NCBI RefSeq assembly: GCF_024199845.1 | Contig: NZ_JANADO010000001.1 | Span: 62,001-126,000, forward strand | DNA length: 64,000 nt | Direction: 5' to 3' | Source: Bradyrhizobium sp. CCGB12 | GTDB taxonomy: Bacteria; Pseudomonadota; Alphaproteobacteria; Rhizobiales; Xanthobacteraceae | In this document: positions 61,776 through 64,000 of the stretch, piece by piece | Layout of the letters: each line of letters starts with the position of its first letter | Numbering within the stretch: position 1 is the first letter of the stretch | Position numbers and translations under genes: made by a program | Notes under the pieces: model-generated | Seen by the model: only the letters and a program-made list of their open reading frames with translations | What the model was told of the DNA's origin: nothing | Databases searched by the model: none

Positions 61776-62734
61776 CGTGTCCGCGGCGCTGCGGTGGATT
61801 TTCCGGCCGGCCGGCCCTTGCGCACCGCATTCCAGAAATTTTCGGCGGCGCGGGTCATACGGGCGCGCGGCCGGAACAGGGAGACCGTGATGTCTATGGT
61901 CCAGTCCGCCCCGCCGGCGCGCATCAGGCGGCCACTGTCGAGATCGGCCTGAACCAGGCTCTGCGCGGCCCAGGTGATGCCGCGTCCTTCGCGCGCCATG
62001 TCGACCAGCAGCATGACCGGTGCGGCGAAGCTGGGAACGAGAAAGGCCGCCGGCTCCTGCACGGCGAGAAATGACGTGACGATGCGCCCGACGCCCGAGC
62101 CCGGGTGATAGGCAAGATAGGGCAGCGGCGCATCGGCCGTGCCGGGCAGGGCGTAGCGCGGCCTGGCCTTGCCGCGGCGCGCGCCGCGCGACGGCTTCGT
62201 CATCGGCGCGCTGATCGGGATCAGGAGATCGCTCGACAGCTCGAAGCGCTGGAAGCGCTCCATGTCGAGCCGCGTCGCTAGCGATGGATGATGATGAGCC
62301 AGCAGGAAGTGGGCCTGCGCATCCAGCAACAGTTTTTCGCAGCCCGCAAAATTGGAGGCCACGAGCTGCACGGCGGAGTCTGCCCGCGCGCTGTCGGAAT
62401 TGCGGATCCATTCCGGAAAGAAGGTCTGCGACAGCGCGTGCGTGGCCGCAAAGGTGATGGTCTCGGCCTTGAGCCGTGCCACCTCCAGAGCTTCCTCGCG
62501 TCCGACCAGAACTCTGCGCAGTACGTCTTCGGCAACGGGGCGAAAGCTCTCGCCGGCCGGTGTCAGCGTGATCGTGTGCGTCGAGCGTTCGAACAGCGGC
62601 GTGCCCAGCCACTCCTCGAGCGACCTGATGCGCCGGCTCAGTGCCGGCTGGGTCACATGTCGGCGCTGGGCGGCGCGTGAGAAACCGCCTTCCTCGGCGA
62701 TGGCAAGGAAATCCTCCAGCCAGACCAGGTCCAT
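61772..62734 (-). CDS. LysR-family transcriptional regulator
   Basis: A 320-residue LTTR starting MDLVWLEDFLAIAEEGGFSR, with the helix-turn-helix AAQRRHVTQPALSRRIRSLE. The effector domain is long and carries a Lys/Arg-rich insert (SRGARRGKARPRY). The end overlaps the glycosidase-like gene by four bases, so regulator and enzyme are translationally coupled. It is divergent from a DctA-type carrier gene at 62869 and may regulate that as well. Confidence 0.9.
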   Translation of the reverse strand: MDLVWLEDFLAIAEEGGFSRAAQRRHVTQPALSRRIRSLEEWLGTPLFERSTHTITLTPAGESFRPVAEDVLRRVLVGREEALEVARLKAETITFAATHALSQTFFPEWIRNSDSARADSAVQLVASNFAGCEKLLLDAQAHFLLAHHHPSLATRLDMERFQRFELSSDLLIPISAPMTKPSRGARRGKARPRYALPGTADAPLPYLAYHPGSGVGRIVTSFLAVQEPAAFLVPSFAAPVMLLVDMAREGRGITWAAQSLVQADLDSGRLMRAGGADWTIDITVSLFRPRARMTRAAENFWNAVRKGRPAGKSTAAPRTR

Positions 62735-62735
62735 G

Positions 62736-62771
62736 ATGCCGTTTCGTCCTCAAATCATACCGATACGGCAT
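62736..62771. promoter_or_regulatory. Inverted repeat in the LysR-dctA divergent gap
   Basis: ATGCCGT (62736-62742) and ACGGCAT (62765-62771) are perfect inverted 7-bp arms with 22 bases between. It lies immediately upstream of the LysR start, a possible autoregulatory site, though the spacing is long for a single LTTR dimer. Confidence 0.3.
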
Positions 62772-62868
62772 TAGCGCCTCGGGCGTCGCTGGTCCAATGT
62801 AAACGTCATCACAAAACCAGAACAAGGCGCCACGCCGCATGGCGCGACGATGCGTTGGAGGAAGTCAA

Positions 62869-64000
62869 TTGCAGATCGCCGCAGCTCCGCTGTCTGAGCC
62901 CATCTCGTCAAAGCCCATATCGAGCCCGGCTTCCGAACGGCGCCGCAAGCCGCTCTGGCGCGAGCAATATGTCCTGGTGGTCGCCGGTGCGGCGCTCGGT
63001 GCGCTGCTCGGCGCCCTGTTTCCGGCCTTTGCGGTCGAGCTCAAGCCGCTCGGCGATTGTTTCATCTCGCTGATCAAGATGACGATCGCGCCGCTGATCT
63101 TCCTGGTCGTGGTTACCGGTATCGCCCAGGTCGGCGACATGAAGGCTGTCGGTCGCATCGGCCTCAAGGCCTTCGCCTATTTCGAGGCCGTGACGACCGT
63201 CTGCCTGCTGATCAGCTTCGTCGTCGTGCGCTGGGTACAGCCGGGCGCGGGCGTGGCCCATGCCACCGCGCAGCAGGCCGAGACCGTCGCGCGCTATTCG
63301 CAGGCCCATGTCGGATCACTGTCCGCCTACATCCAGCACATGATCCCGGAGAGCTTTGTCGGCGCATTCGCGGCTGGCGACGTGCTCCAGGTGCTCGTGC
63401 TCGCGCTTCTGTGTGGTATCGGCCTGCTGCTGCTCGGCGAGAAGGCCGCGCCACTGCGGACGGGGCTGGAGCGGATCACCGAACTCGTGTTCAGCGTCGT
63501 CCATGTTGTCGTCGCGCTCGCACCGATCGGCGCGTTCGGCGCCATGGCCTTCACGGTCGCAAAATTTGGCGCCGCCACGCTCTATGCGCTGGCGCTGCTG
63601 GTCGGCACCGCCTGGGCGATGATGGCCTTCTTCATCTTCGTCATTCTCGGCACGATCTGCCGTCTCGCCGGCATCCGCCTGATGGACCTGCTGCGTCTGC
63701 TCCGCAACGAATTGCTCGTCGTGCTCGGTACCTCATCGTCGGAGACCGCGATCCCCGGCATGATGGAGAAGCTGCCGAAGGCGGGCGTCGGGCGCGCGGT
63801 CGCCGGTCTCGTCATTCCCTCCGGCTACTCCTTCAATCTCGACGGCGTCGCGCTGACGTTGCCGCTCTCGACGATGTTCGTCGCCCAGGTCTACGGCATC
63901 GAGCTGACGGCTGCGCAGCAATTGAGCCTGTTCGTGGTGATGCTGTTCACCAGCAAGGGCGCTGCCGGCGTCACAGGCGGCGCATTCGCTGCGCTGGCTG
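62869..64000 (+). CDS. dctA: DctA-type dicarboxylate:cation symporter (3' end outside window)
   Basis: An open frame of 377 codons runs off the window. It is a DAACS-family carrier: FISLIKMTIAPLIFLVVVTG, AIPGMMEKLPKAGVGRAVAG, the SSSETAIPG serine-rich re-entrant loop, and VIPSGYSFNLDGVALTL. DctA imports succinate, malate and fumarate and feeds nitrogen-fixing bacteroids in rhizobia; this could be that gene or a paralogue. The start is probably the TTG at 62869 with GGAGG seven bases before it. About 60 residues are missing at the end by family length. Confidence 0.9.
   Translation, partial: MQIAAAPLSEPISSKPISSPASERRRKPLWREQYVLVVAGAALGALLGALFPAFAVELKPLGDCFISLIKMTIAPLIFLVVVTGIAQVGDMKAVGRIGLKAFAYFEAVTTVCLLISFVVVRWVQPGAGVAHATAQQAETVARYSQAHVGSLSAYIQHMIPESFVGAFAAGDVLQVLVLALLCGIGLLLLGEKAAPLRTGLERITELVFSVVHVVVALAPIGAFGAMAFTVAKFGAATLYALALLVGTAWAMMAFFIFVILGTICRLAGIRLMDLLRLLRNELLVVLGTSSSETAIPGMMEKLPKAGVGRAVAGLVIPSGYSFNLDGVALTLPLSTMFVAQVYGIELTAAQQLSLFVVMLFTSKGAAGVTGGAFAALA

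Noticed and set aside
60237..62840. Single 867-codon fusion of regulator region and glycosidase
   Set aside because: The part above 61775 is another frame of the LysR gene. The GTG at 61775 with GTGA overlap and a signal peptide explains the real start.
1..64000. CRISPR arrays, tRNA or rRNA genes, and prophage modules
   Set aside because: No regularly spaced direct repeats, no cloverleaf or rRNA signatures and no phage structural genes were found when reading both strands; an automatic tRNA scan was not possible.

Overview
The window looks like a chromosomal piece of a Bradyrhizobium-type alphaproteobacterium. The DNA is GC-rich (mid 60s percent by eye). The flagellar gene order flgE-flgK-flgL-flaF-flbT-flgD-fliQ-flhA-fliR with an FtcR/Rem-type regulator is the rhizobial arrangement, and in bradyrhizobia such a set belongs to the lateral flagellum. 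Many intergenic gaps hold GC-rich palindromic elements of the kind scattered through Bradyrhizobium genomes. No rRNA, tRNA or CRISPR array was seen.

Layout. 1-9640 (+): distal part of a flagellar operon covering hook, hook-filament junction, flagellin regulators, hook cap and export gate, ending in four poorly characterised small genes. 9761-10531 (-): convergent FtcR-like regulator behind a strong terminator. 10.5-19.3 kb: mixed metabolic genes: a membrane coiled-coil protein, a MarR regulator with four cysteines, an MHS-type transporter, a Tat-exported dienelactone hydrolase, a secreted serine hydrolase, an SDR, a CbbY-like phosphatase and an NTF2-like protein. 19.4-27.3 kb: aldonate/hexuronate unit with uxuB and a divergent FadR-type regulator, a TRAP transporter, a zinc dehydrogenase and uxuA; together these could convert L-gulonate to 2-keto-3-deoxygluconate. 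27.4-34.6 kb: LysR regulator and a polyamine-type ABC importer interleaved with an HAD hydrolase and a PuuB-like amine oxidase. 34.7-40.1 kb: TetR regulator divergent from an MHS transporter and two type-B carboxylesterases.

40.1-44.2 kb looks like a patched or acquired segment: an IS5-family transposase tail, GrpB-family protein, AraC regulator, small unknown ORFs, a possibly frameshifted zinc-ribbon gene, a 24-codon copy of the tail of the substrate-binding protein gene found 2.7 kb further on, and two universal stress proteins. 44.4-54.7 kb is the most interesting block: a polar amino acid ABC importer (-) divergent from a run of 2-hydroxyacid dehydrogenase, RidA, aminotransferase, ThDP enzyme, DadA-like oxidase, Asp/Glu/hydantoin-type racemase, GntR/FCD regulator and SDR (+). 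It reads as one catabolic route for an amino acid whose identity cannot be told from sequence. 54.8-58.6 kb (-): orphan Leu/Ile/Val-type binding protein, FAD dehydrogenase and IclR regulator. 58.9-64 kb: a third MHS transporter, a LysR gene coupled to an exported clan-A glycosidase-like protein, and the start of a DctA-type carrier cut by the window edge.

Functions come from recognising motifs and family signatures in the translations; no database search was run.
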